Positions 44,103 to 54,009 are shown, counted from the stretch's first letter. The stretch is DNA of 64,000 nucleotides from Paucibacter sp963740455 (GCA_963740455.1 CAVUEF010000021.1:62001-126000), one strand, 5' to 3'. Numbers and translations are program-made. Notes: generated by a model not told the origin, from the sequence alone.

Positions 44103-45628
44103 GCCGCGTTGGCGGCGCAATGCGCGGCGATGAACTCGGCCTGCGATGGCATCACGTTGACGCACTTGGCGATGACCTGCTCGACGTTGCGCACGTAGGC
44201 CAGCACTTCGGCTTCGGGCCGCAGGTCGGCAAACGGGTGGTAAGCGCGTGGCGCGATGCGCTGGCCGACCATCACCTGCAGCCAGTTGGCTTCGGCGAAC
44301 AATTCCAAGCCGTCGCGGTAGATGCGGCCATTGCTGCGGAACAGGTCGATCTTGCGCTGCAGCGTGTCGGGGATCGGCATCGTGCGACAGTAGTTCCAGA
44401 AATCGGAATCGTCGCGCTCGGTGGCCTTGTAGTGCAGCACCAGAAAGTCGCGGATGCGCTCGTATTCCCAATGCGTCATCGCGTTGTATTCAGCGATGTC
44501 GGCTGCGTCGAACCCGGCATGCGGGAAGAAGCTGATGAGGCGCGAGATGGCGGTGTTGATGAGGTGGATGCTGGTTGACTCGAGCGGCTCGAGAAAGCCG
44601 CTCGACAATCCCACGGCGACGCAATTGCCCTGCCAGAAGGTCTTGCGCCGCCCGGTCGTGAACTTCAGCAGCCGCGGGTCGGCCAGCGGCTTGCCGTCGA
44701 GGTGCTTGAGCAGGACGGCCGTGGCTTCGTCCTGCTCCATGAAGCTGCTGCAATAGATATGGCCGTTGCCGGTGCGGTGCTGCAGCGGAATACGCCATTG
44801 CCAGCCGGCCGAGTGGGCAGTCGAGCGCGTCATCGGCAGCAAGGGCCCGGCCGACTCACAGGGCACCGCCAGGGCTCGATTCACAGGCAGCCAATGCGAC
44901 CAGTCGTCGAACCCTGCATGAAGCGTCTGCTCGATCAGCAGGCCGCGCATCCCCGAGCAGTCGATGAAGAAGTCGCCCGCGATGCGCTCGCCGCTTTCCA
45001 TCACCACGGCATCGATGAAGCCATCGGGCTCGCGCTGAATCACCCGAGCGATCTTGCCCTCAGTGCGTACGACGCCGCGCTGCTCGGCATAGCGGCGCAG
45101 GAAACTAGCGTAGAGGCCGGCGTCGAAGTGGAAGGCATGCGAGATGTCGGCCACCGGTGAGCCCGGCATGTCCTTGCGCGCGCGCATGAATTTGGCCAGC
45201 CGCGGCGCAGCGGTATTGATCGAGTACGCCTCCAGCGGGGCGGCCTTGCCCAGCCGTGCCAAACGCAGCCAGAAATGGTGGAAGGGCAGCGCCTCGGTCG
45301 CCTGGCCGACGCGGCCGAAGCCGTGGATGTAGCGGTCGCCGATCGCGCCCCAGTTGACGAACTCGATGCCGAGCTTGAACGTGCCCTGCGTGGCGCGTAG
45401 AAACTCGTCCTCGTCTATGCCAAGCGCTTGATTGAACTCCGCAATGTGCGGGATGGTCGCCTCGCCAACGCCGATGATTCCGATCTCGTCGGACTCGACG
45501 AGCCGGACTCGGTAGGGGCCTTCCAGCACCCGGGCCAACGCGGCGGCGGTCATCCACCCCGCGGTGCCGCCGCCGACGATCACGATGTTGCGCACTGGTT
45601 CGAGGCTCATGGTGTCAAGGCTGTGCAT
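44099..45628 (-). CDS. Tryptophan 7-halogenase family flavoprotein
   Basis: A 509-residue protein of the flavin-dependent halogenase family. FAD motif VIVGGGTAGWMTAAAL at about 15, the catalytic lysine equivalent Lys85 (TQGTFKLGIEF), the WxWxIP motif (WQWRIP, 276-281) and the GFLEPLESTS region with the active-site glutamate are all present. Halogenase-like genes occur next to TonB receptors in sugar loci of Caulobacterales and Xanthomonadales where no halogenation is shown, so the real reaction is unclear. Start may be at ATG 45628 or 45610. Confidence 0.85.
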   Translation of the reverse strand: MHSLDTMSLEPVRNIVIVGGGTAGWMTAAALARVLEGPYRVRLVESDEIGIIGVGEATIPHIAEFNQALGIDEDEFLRATQGTFKLGIEFVNWGAIGDRYIHGFGRVGQATEALPFHHFWLRLARLGKAAPLEAYSINTAAPRLAKFMRARKDMPGSPVADISHAFHFDAGLYASFLRRYAEQRGVVRTEGKIARVIQREPDGFIDAVVMESGERIAGDFFIDCSGMRGLLIEQTLHAGFDDWSHWLPVNRALAVPCESAGPLLPMTRSTAHSAGWQWRIPLQHRTGNGHIYCSSFMEQDEATAVLLKHLDGKPLADPRLLKFTTGRRKTFWQGNCVAVGLSSGFLEPLESTSIHLINTAISRLISFFPHAGFDAADIAEYNAMTHWEYERIRDFLVLHYKATERDDSDFWNYCRTMPIPDTLQRKIDLFRSNGRIYRDGLELFAEANWLQVMVGQRIAPRAYHPFADLRPEAEVLAYVRNVEQVIAKCVNVMPSQAEFIAAHCAANAA

Positions 45629-45677
45629 GCACCGGGGTGCTCGTCATCGTGCGCATTCATCCCCTGCCTGCTCGGGA

Positions 45678-48605
45678 TCAGAACTTGTAGTTCACGCCCG
45701 CCAGGATTTGACGCCCGAACTGGTAGGTGTAGTTCGGAATCAGCTGGGCGGGATCGGGCACGTCCACGTTGCCCGGCGACTTGTAGTTTCGAGTATAGGT
45801 GTCGGTCAGATTGTTGACCTGCAGCATCAAGGACAGCCCCTTGTACGGGCCCTTGTCATCGAAGTTGTACCCGAACTGCAGATCGATCACCTTGTCCGAA
45901 CCCTGGGACCGCGTCGTTGGCCGGAAGAAGATGTCGCGCGTGGTCGCAGTGAACGCCGAGCGGTAGCGCTGGCTGACCCGGGCCGAGAAGCCGTGCTTCT
46001 CGTAATAGAAGGTCAGATTGTTCGACAGGCCCGACAGGCCGTCGATCGACATTGACGATCCAGCGATCACCTTGTTGCTGTTCTGGTCCACCTTCTGGTC
46101 CCTGATCGAACTGTCGAGTTTGGTGGCGCTGATCACGACGCCAAAGCCGTCCAGCGCTGGGGTGAGCAGTGCGCCTTCCAGTGATGCCGAGACTTCGAGC
46201 CCCTCGAGCCGGCCGCCGCTGCCATTGAGGGGCTGGAAGACCGGACCGAACTGCTGGACCACCATGCCCGCTGGCGCGTTTGCCGGAAGCGGGACGCCGG
46301 AGTTGTCGCGCGCGCTGGTGCCGTAGGTGATGTAGCTGACCAGGTTCTTGCGGAATGCCGCGAGGGAAACATAGCTGCGCTTGCCGAAGTACTTCTCGAT
46401 CGACAGGTCGATTCCGTGCGCCTTCCAGGGCTTGAGGTCCGGGTTGCCCGCATAGGCGGTGGACCAGTAGCCCTGGTTCGGCCCGGGATTGAGGTCGATC
46501 GTTGGCGTGCTCGTGCCGGCACGCAGATCATTGATCTCGGGCCGCGCCGTCGTCGTGCCCAGACCGAAGCGCACGATCAGGTTGTTCTTCAACTCGCCCA
46601 CCAGATTCAGGCTCGGCAGCACGTCGGTGTAACTGGTGCCGCCCGTGCGCTTGTAAAGCAGGTTGAAGTCGACGTTGTCGTTGTTGCCTCGGTATTCCCA
46701 GCCCTCGGAGTTCTGCTTGGTCTGAACCGCCTGGAAGCCGACGTTGCCGCGGATCGGCACGCCTGCCATCTTGGTGTCGATGTCGAGCATCGCGAACGCC
46801 GTCGTCACTTTCTCGTGCACGGTCGAGTCGTTGGTCTTCAGCCCCAGCTCGGCCACCTTCTGGCCGAGCGCTCCCGAATTGACCAGATAGGGAATGTCCA
46901 GGCGGATGAACTGGGGTACGCCCATCCACGACATGTCGAAGGGCGCCTGGACCGCACCAGCGGGGATGTCGCGGATGACATTGCCCTGGGCGTCTAACGG
47001 CATGATCAGGCGCGTCTCGTTCTTCGAGACGATCTTGTCGCGTTGGGTGTAGTTCACGCCGCCGGTAAACGCGCTGAATATGCCATCAAGGGTACGTTTG
47101 GCCGACAGACGCAGGGACTTGATCTCGTCCTCGACATGCGGATCGCGAATCACGCCCGTCCAGCGCGGATCGCCGGGTACATAGTCGAAGCCGATGACAT
47201 CGCCGAACTTGATTCCTGCAGGATTGGACAGGAAGCCCGATTGCAATGGCGTGAACGACTGTGCGTTGCCGTTCACAGGCACATTCCACTTGAACGGCCC
47301 GTAGGCCCAGGTGTTGGCGGCTGAGTTCCAGGGGCCGGCATAGACCTCCTGGTACTTCTCGTCGCGCACGTCGCGCGAGTAGGCGATGTCAGACATCGCC
47401 GTCCAATTGTCGGCCAGCTTCAGCGAGTTGTTCCAGCCGATCGCCGAGATCGTGTCACCGCGTTTGGTGTCGTAATTGGTCGTCGTGGTGGGCAGCGCGC
47501 TGGCGGTGGCGCTGGTCGCAAAGGTGTTCTGGCCGACCTGGGTCGTGCCCACGTTGGACAAGGTATTCCGGGTCTGGGCGGGCCCATAGAACTCACCCCA
47601 GCTGGCGAACATGTTGGAGGTGAGTTTTCCGCCCACTTCATGAGTGTCGAACTTGGAGTAGTACAGGTCCAGCTGACTGTGCAGATTCTCGTTGGGTTTG
47701 TACTCCAGCACGGCCATCAAGCCATCGCGGGTATTTATTTTGGTCGATTGCGAACCGGTCCAGAACATCGGCAGCAGGGCGCTGTTATTCGGGTGACCGC
47801 AACAGGTCTGGGGAGGATTGGCGTTGTAGAGCGACGCCGGGATGCCATCGATGGGCACGCCGTAAACCGTGTAGTCGCCGTAGTTGTCCAGCTCGGAAAC
47901 CTTCAGCTGCGTGGTCGATTCCAGGTGCGCGAATCCCACCGCGACACCGACCGTATTGTTGGCGAATTGGTTCAGGTATGAGGCGCTGAAGCGCTTGCCC
48001 AGCGGGCTGGCCACCCCCGGCACCTGGGTGCCGTTGGAGTTGCCTTCCAGCCTTGCATTGAGCGCGACTTCGCGGCCTTTGGTGTCGAGCGGACGTCGCG
48101 ACATCAGGTCGACCGTGCCCGAGAGTCCCTGCCCGATCAACGTGGCGTTGGGCGTCTTGTAGACGGTGGCCGCGCCGATCAACTCCGAAGGGAACTGGTC
48201 GTATTCGACCGCACGGCCATCGTTGGAGCTGACCATTTCGCGGCCGTTCAACAGCACGCCGGAGAATTTGGGCGACAAGCCGCGGATCGAGATCAGGTTG
48301 ACTCGTCCGTCGGACCCGCGCTGGCCCGTCAGCCCGGGCAGGCGCGCCAGCGACTCGGCAATGCTTGAATCGGGCAGCTTGCCGATGTCTTCGGCCGAGA
48401 TCGCCTCGACGATCGAATCAGAATTGCGCTTGGTGGCGATCGAGGTTTCTATCGAGTGGCGGATGCCGGTGATGACGACGGTGTCGAGCGTCGCGGCCTG
48501 CTGCGCGTGGGCAAGGTTCGGGCCGAGTGCCAGCAAGGCGCAGGCAGCCGCGACGGGACGCAGGCGCAGGCGGCGAGCTGCGGCGGAAGAATTCGGGGTC
48601 GGCAT
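45678..48605 (-). CDS. TonB-dependent receptor (carbohydrate type)
   Basis: A 975-residue outer-membrane receptor. A signal peptide (AAACALLALGPNLAHA) precedes the TonB box-like DTVVITGIR, the plug (KRNSDSIVEAISAEDIGKLPDSSIAESLARLPG, a hallmark of Caulobacter-type carbohydrate receptors), and a barrel ending QFGRQILAGVNYKF, with the terminal Phe needed for assembly. It should take up an oligosaccharide. AGGAG precedes the ATG. It is the first gene of the glucan operon. Confidence 0.94.
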   Translation of the reverse strand: MPTPNSSAAARRLRLRPVAAACALLALGPNLAHAQQAATLDTVVITGIRHSIETSIATKRNSDSIVEAISAEDIGKLPDSSIAESLARLPGLTGQRGSDGRVNLISIRGLSPKFSGVLLNGREMVSSNDGRAVEYDQFPSELIGAATVYKTPNATLIGQGLSGTVDLMSRRPLDTKGREVALNARLEGNSNGTQVPGVASPLGKRFSASYLNQFANNTVGVAVGFAHLESTTQLKVSELDNYGDYTVYGVPIDGIPASLYNANPPQTCCGHPNNSALLPMFWTGSQSTKINTRDGLMAVLEYKPNENLHSQLDLYYSKFDTHEVGGKLTSNMFASWGEFYGPAQTRNTLSNVGTTQVGQNTFATSATASALPTTTTNYDTKRGDTISAIGWNNSLKLADNWTAMSDIAYSRDVRDEKYQEVYAGPWNSAANTWAYGPFKWNVPVNGNAQSFTPLQSGFLSNPAGIKFGDVIGFDYVPGDPRWTGVIRDPHVEDEIKSLRLSAKRTLDGIFSAFTGGVNYTQRDKIVSKNETRLIMPLDAQGNVIRDIPAGAVQAPFDMSWMGVPQFIRLDIPYLVNSGALGQKVAELGLKTNDSTVHEKVTTAFAMLDIDTKMAGVPIRGNVGFQAVQTKQNSEGWEYRGNNDNVDFNLLYKRTGGTSYTDVLPSLNLVGELKNNLIVRFGLGTTTARPEINDLRAGTSTPTIDLNPGPNQGYWSTAYAGNPDLKPWKAHGIDLSIEKYFGKRSYVSLAAFRKNLVSYITYGTSARDNSGVPLPANAPAGMVVQQFGPVFQPLNGSGGRLEGLEVSASLEGALLTPALDGFGVVISATKLDSSIRDQKVDQNSNKVIAGSSMSIDGLSGLSNNLTFYYEKHGFSARVSQRYRSAFTATTRDIFFRPTTRSQGSDKVIDLQFGYNFDDKGPYKGLSLMLQVNNLTDTYTRNYKSPGNVDVPDPAQLIPNYTYQFGRQILAGVNYKF

Positions 48606-48661
48606 CGAGAGTCTCCTTGGGGCAATGAATGATGGCGATCAATGATGAGTCGCCGCGTTGC

Positions 48662-48675
48662 TGAAAGCGCTTTCA
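48662..48675. promoter_or_regulatory. LacI-family operator
   Basis: A perfect 14-base palindrome TGAAAGCGCTTTCA lies 57 bases ahead of the TonB receptor start. Two related half-site pairs follow at 48776-48789 (TGAAAGCGCCTTGA) and 48787-48800 (TGAAAGCGATTTCA), the latter crossing the end of the lacI gene. The three resemble LacI/GalR-family sites with a central CG, so they are probable operators of the adjacent LacI protein. Confidence 0.65.
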
Positions 48676-48797
48676 TAAGTATGCCGATTTTCTTTCATCA
48701 AGACGACCTATCGTTAACCCGAACGAGTTGCAACTATTCGACCCCCATAGGTGGGTTGGCCAGCAGATACCGCTTTGAAAGCGCCTTGAAAGCGATT

Positions 48798-49859
48798 TCA
48801 GCGCTGCAGGCGACGCGTCGATTCTCGCGGGATCAGTTGCAAGGGTGGCAGCGTGCATTGCGGTGTCGCCCCGCGCAGCAGGCCGAGCATCGCCGTCGCG
48901 GCCTGAAAGCCCATGTCGTAGACCGGCTGGCGCACGGTCGTCAGTGGCGGAATTGCGAAGCGCGCCAAAGCGAGGTCATCAAAACCGACGAGCGAGACAT
49001 CGTCCGGCACCCGGACGTTGCGCCGGTGCATCCCCAGCGCGGCACCGATCGCCATCTGGTCATTCGCCGCGAAGATAGCCGTGAACGGCACCCGGCTGTC
49101 GAGCAGACCGTTCACCGCCAGCAGCCCGCTGGCTTCGGTGTAGTCGCCCGGTATCACCAGTGACGGGTCGAAGTCGATCCCCGCACGGTCAAGCGCGAGG
49201 CGGTAGCCCGCGAACCGGTCGTGCGCGTCGTCGTGGCCCGGCTCGCCGGCGATGAACGCGATGCGCGTATGGCCGCAATCAACGAGGTGCTGCGTCGCCA
49301 TGAAGCCACCCTCTCGGTTGTCGAAGCTCAGGCCGAAGAGTTGCGGCCCTTGGATCTCGCGTCCGACCACGATCATCGGCACGGTCTTGGCCACCGTTTG
49401 CAAGGCCCGGTTCGTCATGCGCCCCGCCAGCACAATGACGCCGTCCACGCGGCGTGCCAGCAGCGCCTCGAGGGCCTTGCGTTCGCCGGCTTCCTGCCAG
49501 TGTCCGCTGACGAACAGGGGAATGTAGCCAGCGGCGTCCAGCCGGTCCTCGATGCCGTGCAGCGCTTCGCCGTAGAAGGGACTGCTGATGGTCTGGGTCA
49601 CCACGCCGATGCTCAAGGTGCGGCCACCAGCGAGTCCGCGAGCCACCGGGTTCGGGCTGAATCCGAGTCGACTGATCGCCGCATCCACTGCCTGCCTCTT
49701 GGCCTCTTTGACGCCGGCAGTGCCATTGAGGATGCGCGACACCGTACTCGGCGAAACACCGGCGTCTTTCGCAACCATCTCAAGCGTGACCACGCCATCA
49801 GCGCGAGTGACGCCAGCAATTGAGGTTGATCTCTTTCGTCGTGGGGGCTTGGTGATCAT
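48798..49859 (-). CDS. LacI family transcriptional regulator
   Basis: A 353-residue repressor. The helix-turn-helix (TLEMVAKDAGVSPSTVSRILNG, then GVKEAKRQAVDAAI) is followed by a periplasmic-binding-protein-like sensor domain (SIGVVTQTISSPFYGEALHGIEDRL, VDGVIVLAG, DDVSLVGFDDLALARFAIPPLTTVRQP). It lies 192 bases upstream of the TonB receptor on the same strand, and palindromes in the gap fit its family, so it should control the glucan operon. Confidence 0.93.
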   Translation of the reverse strand: MITKPPRRKRSTSIAGVTRADGVVTLEMVAKDAGVSPSTVSRILNGTAGVKEAKRQAVDAAISRLGFSPNPVARGLAGGRTLSIGVVTQTISSPFYGEALHGIEDRLDAAGYIPLFVSGHWQEAGERKALEALLARRVDGVIVLAGRMTNRALQTVAKTVPMIVVGREIQGPQLFGLSFDNREGGFMATQHLVDCGHTRIAFIAGEPGHDDAHDRFAGYRLALDRAGIDFDPSLVIPGDYTEASGLLAVNGLLDSRVPFTAIFAANDQMAIGAALGMHRRNVRVPDDVSLVGFDDLALARFAIPPLTTVRQPVYDMGFQAATAMLGLLRGATPQCTLPPLQLIPRESTRRLQR

Positions 49860-50092
49860 GGGTTACTCAGGCTGTGTGCGCCGGCAGTGTAAGACCTCGC
49901 GCGAGGCGAGTGCACGAGGGCAAGCGGCGCCTTGCACCGAAGGCCGAGATCAGCTCCGGGCGCCAAGGGATGGCAGGAGGGCGACTTTCTTATGAAGCAT
50001 CGTCGCATGCGTATGGTTTTATCGGCCCGTATTCGACGACAGCTATCAAGGGAAGGACCCGCATACGGTCGAAATGTTGAATAAGGACGTTT

Positions 50093-50291
50093 TCACAAGG
50101 CCTGAGCGGAGAGCCGCCCTTCGTCCCGAGCCAGCGAATGCACAGCGCCGCCGCGAATTTTGAGGATGTGTGTGTAAATCGTCATGGTCGCCACTTTCGC
50201 ATGCCCCGGTCGATCCTACGCGGGGCGAATGTCATAGCTCACGTGCAGCAAGTACGTGGCAAAAGCGTGACGCAAGGTATGAGGGGTAGCC
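50093..50291 (-). pseudogene. Decayed C-terminus of an integron-type tyrosine recombinase (IntI)
   Basis: On the minus strand a frame reads ATPHTLRHAFATYLLH, then a TAG at 50216-50218, then GHAKVATMTIYTHILK and TGA at 50093-50095. This is the box II/tyrosine end of an integrase: HTLRH with catalytic Arg and His, the GH motif and the catalytic Tyr in IYTHIL. YDIR before the stop, and TIYTHILKIRGGAVHS after it, resemble IntI rather than XerC/D. Everything upstream of residue-equivalent ~200 is lost. A 14-base inverted repeat (50272-50285 with 50312-50325, one mismatch) marks the broken edge. Apart from this the gap 49860-50397 shows no gene. Confidence 0.7.
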
Positions 50292-50397
50292 GGATTGACA
50301 ATGCCGGCCAACCCTCATACCTCGCAAGAACGACGCGCTCCGACCGTCGACAGAATAAATTTTCGCAAATGTGTTACCCCGCGAGGAGACCCCGCCC

Positions 50398-51201
50398 ATG
50401 TTCACGAAGACCGTTTCGGTCCTGCGTCCGCTGCTATTGGCTGCGGCCCTGATCTTGCCCGGCGCCCAGGGCCTGGCGGTCGGGCCGACTGTCAAGGCTC
50501 CCCAAGTCGAGAATCCGACCCGTGTGCTGTTCGTTGGCAACAGCTACTTCTATTACAACGACAGCTTGCACAATCACGTGCGACGCATGGTCGACGCGGC
50601 GCAGCCCGGTTTCCTGAAGAAGGCCCAGTTCAAGTCGGCGACGATCGGCGGCGCCGACCTCGACCACCACCCGATAGAGCACCTGACGACGCCCGGCAAG
50701 ATCGGCGTGAAGGAACCGTTCCAACTCGTCATCCTGCAGGGCAACAGCGGCGAGCCGTTGACGGACAAGGGGCACGCCAGCTTGCTCAAGACCATCGTTG
50801 CCTTCGATAGGGTCATCAAAGAGCGCGGTGGCAAGACCGCGCTCTACATGAACCACAGCTTCGTCGTGCCGCACAAGAAGGTCAGCCCCGACAACATCCG
50901 CATGACCGAGGACTCCTACGTCTCGGCCGGCAATCAGATTGGCGCGCTCGTGATCCCGGTCGGACTGGCTTTCGAGGAGGCCTACAAGCGCAAGCCCGAC
51001 CTCAAGCTTCAGCAGGACTACGACGGCTCGCACCCCACGCTGATCGGCACGTATCTCGCGGCCTGCACCGTGGTCGCCAGCGTCTATGGTGCGTCACCGG
51101 TTGGCAACTCGTACGACTATTTCGGCCGGGTCGACAAGGAGACAGCGGTCTTCCTGCAGCAAGTGGCGTGGGACACGGTGAAGAAGTTCCAGAGCCAGTG
51201 A
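50398..51201 (+). CDS. SGNH/GDSL hydrolase-like secreted protein
   Basis: A 267-residue exported protein with signal peptide (MFTKTVSVLRPLLLAAALILPGAQGLA). The start of the mature domain LFVGNSYFYYNDSLHNHV resembles an SGNH block I (GNS in place of GDS), and the C-terminal DGSHPTLIGTYLAA carries an Asp-x-x-His block V. GAGGAG precedes the ATG. Such enzymes are esterases or lipases of unknown substrate. Whether the degenerate block I serine is catalytic is open. Confidence 0.82.
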   Translation: MFTKTVSVLRPLLLAAALILPGAQGLAVGPTVKAPQVENPTRVLFVGNSYFYYNDSLHNHVRRMVDAAQPGFLKKAQFKSATIGGADLDHHPIEHLTTPGKIGVKEPFQLVILQGNSGEPLTDKGHASLLKTIVAFDRVIKERGGKTALYMNHSFVVPHKKVSPDNIRMTEDSYVSAGNQIGALVIPVGLAFEEAYKRKPDLKLQQDYDGSHPTLIGTYLAACTVVASVYGASPVGNSYDYFGRVDKETAVFLQQVAWDTVKKFQSQ

Positions 51202-51630
51202 AGCCCGAGGCCGGGTGCTGATAGCTGAAGACGCCGAGGTGCGGTGTCACAAAGCACCTGCTGATGTCGCCGCCGGAGTTCAGGCAGCGGCTGGCTGCAC
51301 TGGTGTAGCAGTCGCGACTGCACTCGCCAATGACTGCTTCGCGGCTGCAAATCTCGGCAGTCGGATGCCCGGGTTTGGTCGTGAAGAGCCACTCGGCCTG
51401 ACACCCTAAAGCCGACCACCGCCCTTGCTCAGTCATGATGGACACCGGTCTGGTCTGCAGTTGGTCACCCCGATGAGCACTGCCGCGATCAAGGTCCAGG
51501 TCGAGGTCGGGAGGTATCTGGAGATAGGTACCGACCCATGTGGCGCACCACACTGGCGCCGAAACACCGCAAGCGCGCTGCGCATAAGATCTGCCTCGAA
51601 CCGAAACCTGCAAACCGAGGACAGATTGCG
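51202..51630. other. Intergenic stretch without recognisable gene
   Basis: 429 bases between the SGNH-like gene and the EamA-type gene. Short open frames exist on both strands but none has a ribosome binding site, protein-like composition or known motif. A perfect palindrome GCAGTCGCGACTGC lies near 51308-51321. The promoter of the EamA-type gene should be here, but no clear -35/-10 pair is seen. Confidence 0.5.
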
Positions 51631-52065
51631 ATGACATCGTCGAATGGCTGGTTTTTCTGGGCGGCCCTGTCGGCCGTGTTCGCGGCGCTCACCGCCATCT
51701 TTGCCAAGATCGGCATCAAGGGCGTCGATTCCGACCTGGCGACGCTGGTGCGCACCGTCATCATCATCGTCGTCCTTGGCGGTTTTGTCTGGTTCGCCGG
51801 CAAATGGAGCAACCCGTTCGAGTTGCCGGGCCGGACCTGGCTGTTCCTCGGCCTGTCGGGGCTGGCCACCGGCGCGTCATGGGTCTGCTATTTCCGCGCG
51901 CTGCAGATCGGCGATGCGTCCAAGGTCGCGCCGGTCGACAAGTTCAGTCTGGTGCTGGTGGCGCTGTTCGCCTTCGCCTTTCTGGGCGAGCGCCCGTCGC
52001 TGCGCGAATGGGCGGGCATTGCGCTGGTCGCCAGCGGCGTGCTGGTGCTGGCGATCAAATTCTGA
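51631..52065 (+). CDS. Short EamA-type membrane protein
   Basis: A 144-residue protein with five hydrophobic segments matching one half of an EamA transporter: SAVFAALTAIFAKIGIKGVDSDLATLVRT at the start, CYFRALQIGDASKVAPVDKFSLVLVALF in the middle and GIALVASGVLVLAIKF at the end. Single-domain members probably dimerise. GAGG precedes the ATG. Substrate not known. Confidence 0.88.
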   Translation: MTSSNGWFFWAALSAVFAALTAIFAKIGIKGVDSDLATLVRTVIIIVVLGGFVWFAGKWSNPFELPGRTWLFLGLSGLATGASWVCYFRALQIGDASKVAPVDKFSLVLVALFAFAFLGERPSLREWAGIALVASGVLVLAIKF

Positions 52066-52243
52066 TCGACAAGCCACCGCCCTGCCAGCACGCCTGCCGC
52101 CTGTCAGCCGCCGCCTGTCAGCCGCCATTGCAGCCTGTCCGCCGGCCCGTGCACCGCGTCGCCTGCCCGTGGCGGCCTGATCGTCGTCTCGGTACAGTGC
52201 AAACCATTCCCACTTATGCGAGTCGCTGGCTTGCGGTAAACAA

Positions 52244-53617
52244 ATGAACGCGCAACCCAACACCCTCCCGACGGCAACTCACGGCTGGCAGCGCTTTGCC
52301 AGCGCTGCGATGCGCACTTTTCACGTCTATGCGAACTGGCTGGTCGGCATCAGCTGGAAGCGCTTTTTTCTGCTGTCACTGGCGCTGCTGATCGGCGCGG
52401 CGATTCTGTCAGACCTGCCGCCGTTCACCTGGCGCATCGACGAGCAATTCGAAAGCGTGCCGCCCACACCGCCCAAGACGCCCAAAGAGCCCAAGGCAGC
52501 CAAGCCGGCAAAGACCCCGTCCGTCCATTACGAAGTGACGATAGACGAGCGCGGCATCCGCGTGCTGCCACGCGGCGCTGCCAGCGCGGCCAGCGCGGCC
52601 AGCGGTGTCGCCCAAAGCGCTTCGGATGCAGCCAGCGCCGCAGCGCCCGAGTCTGGAATGCCGTCCATACAGATCGACTTGCCCAACCCCGCCAGCCGCG
52701 AAGCCGTCAAGCAAGTGGTTGAGGAGGTGCGTCAATCGGTTGAGGCAGCGATGGACGAAAAGCGCCAGGCACTCGACGAAGCTCAAGCTGCGCTGGACGA
52801 GCAACGCAACGCCGACCCCACACCGCGCAAGCGCGTGCGCGTGGTGCGCATGGGTGACTTTCTGCCGCAGCTGGCCTTTCTGCTGATCCTGAGCTCGGCC
52901 ATCATCAAGGGGACCTACAAGGGACGCGTACAGGCCGAGGTCAAGGCAGCGCAGGCCACCGAAACCGCCGAGGCCGAATCGCTGAAACGCCAGGTGGTCG
53001 AAGCGCGCATGGCCGCCATGCAGGCGCAGGTCGAACCGCACTTTCTGTTCAACACGCTGGCGTCGATCGATCACTTGATCGAGACCGACCCGCCGCGCGC
53101 CTCCATCATGCAAAAGAACTTGATCGCGCTGCTGCGTGCCTCGATGCCCACGCTGCGCGAGGCCAATGGCGCAGCCAACGGCGTGCGCGATCTGGGCAGC
53201 GAACTGGCCATGGTCAAGCCCTATCTCGAAATCCTGAAAGTGCGCATGGAAGAACGCCTGACGACTGACGTCCAGGTGCCCGACGGTTTGCTGTCGGCCG
53301 AGTTTCCGCCCATGATGATGCAGAGTCTGGTCGAGAACGCCGTCAAGCATGGGCTGGAACCCAAGGCGGAAGGCGGCACTCTCAGCGTCAAGGCCGAGAT
53401 CGTGCACGGCAAGCTGCGCGTGACGGTCGCCGACACCGGCCTGGGATTTGGCAAGGCGGCCACCGCAGGCACCGGCGTCGGTCTGGCCAATATCCGCGAG
53501 CGTTTACACCTGCTCTATGGCAACCGGGCCACGCTGGTGGTGACCGAAAACACACCCACCGGCACGGTAGTGAGCATCAGCGTGCCCTATAGCGCAGTGC
53601 AAGGAACATCGGCATGA
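52244..53617 (+). CDS. LytS/YehU-type sensor histidine kinase
   Basis: A 457-residue kinase. Two membrane segments (about 38-58 and 208-224) enclose a periplasmic region rich in Pro, Lys and Ala and with a predicted coiled stretch (SVEAAMDEKRQALDEAQAALDEQR). The phosphoacceptor is His266 in VEPHFLFNTLASIDHLIE (His_kinase family), and the HATPase domain has LVENAVKHGLEP and DTGLGFGKA. It partners the LytTR regulator encoded two genes downstream. The ATG of the next gene overlaps its stop. Confidence 0.92.
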   Translation: MNAQPNTLPTATHGWQRFASAAMRTFHVYANWLVGISWKRFFLLSLALLIGAAILSDLPPFTWRIDEQFESVPPTPPKTPKEPKAAKPAKTPSVHYEVTIDERGIRVLPRGAASAASAASGVAQSASDAASAAAPESGMPSIQIDLPNPASREAVKQVVEEVRQSVEAAMDEKRQALDEAQAALDEQRNADPTPRKRVRVVRMGDFLPQLAFLLILSSAIIKGTYKGRVQAEVKAAQATETAEAESLKRQVVEARMAAMQAQVEPHFLFNTLASIDHLIETDPPRASIMQKNLIALLRASMPTLREANGAANGVRDLGSELAMVKPYLEILKVRMEERLTTDVQVPDGLLSAEFPPMMMQSLVENAVKHGLEPKAEGGTLSVKAEIVHGKLRVTVADTGLGFGKAATAGTGVGLANIRERLHLLYGNRATLVVTENTPTGTVVSISVPYSAVQGTSA

Positions 53618-54009
53618 AATCATTCTTCAAGTTCATTTTCGTGGCGGTCCTGGTGCTGGGCCTGCTGAGCATGGCCTTCGGCGTGCTGGTGGCGCTGAAT
53701 GTGCTGACGCAGCCCGATTTCAGCATCAACGTGAATGGCAACGAGCTGCCCTTGGCGGAGTTGCATGCAGGTCAATGGGTGCTGGGTACGCTGGGCTTGG
53801 GCGTTGCCGCCGTGGTCGTCGTGGTCGTCGTGCCGCTGGCGCTGCTGCTGGGGCTGGCGATGCCGCTGCTGATGCTCGCCCTGGGCCTGAGTCTGGGTCT
53901 GATGGCCTTGCTGGGCGTGGGCGCGCTGGTGCTGTCGCCGCTGCTGGTGATCGTCTTGCTATTGGTCTGGTTGGCGCGGCGCAAAAAACCGAAGCCACCG
54001 ACCAGGTGA
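53614..54009 (+). CDS. Hydrophobic protein of unknown function between kinase and regulator
   Basis: A 131-residue protein with at least three strongly hydrophobic segments, the largest (residues 50-125) almost without charge. Its start overlaps the kinase stop (ATGA) and it precedes the response-regulator gene by 20 bases. It is not a common member of LytS/LytTR pairs; a regulatory or sensor role is a guess from position only. Confidence 0.75.
   Translation: MKSFFKFIFVAVLVLGLLSMAFGVLVALNVLTQPDFSINVNGNELPLAELHAGQWVLGTLGLGVAAVVVVVVVPLALLLGLAMPLLMLALGLSLGLMALLGVGALVLSPLLVIVLLLVWLARRKKPKPPTR

Noticed and set aside
50272..50325. Inverted repeat next to the integrase remnant as an intrinsic terminator
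   Set aside because: No T run follows on either strand, and one arm is part of the recombinase HTLRH coding sequence, so it may be a chance duplication at the break.
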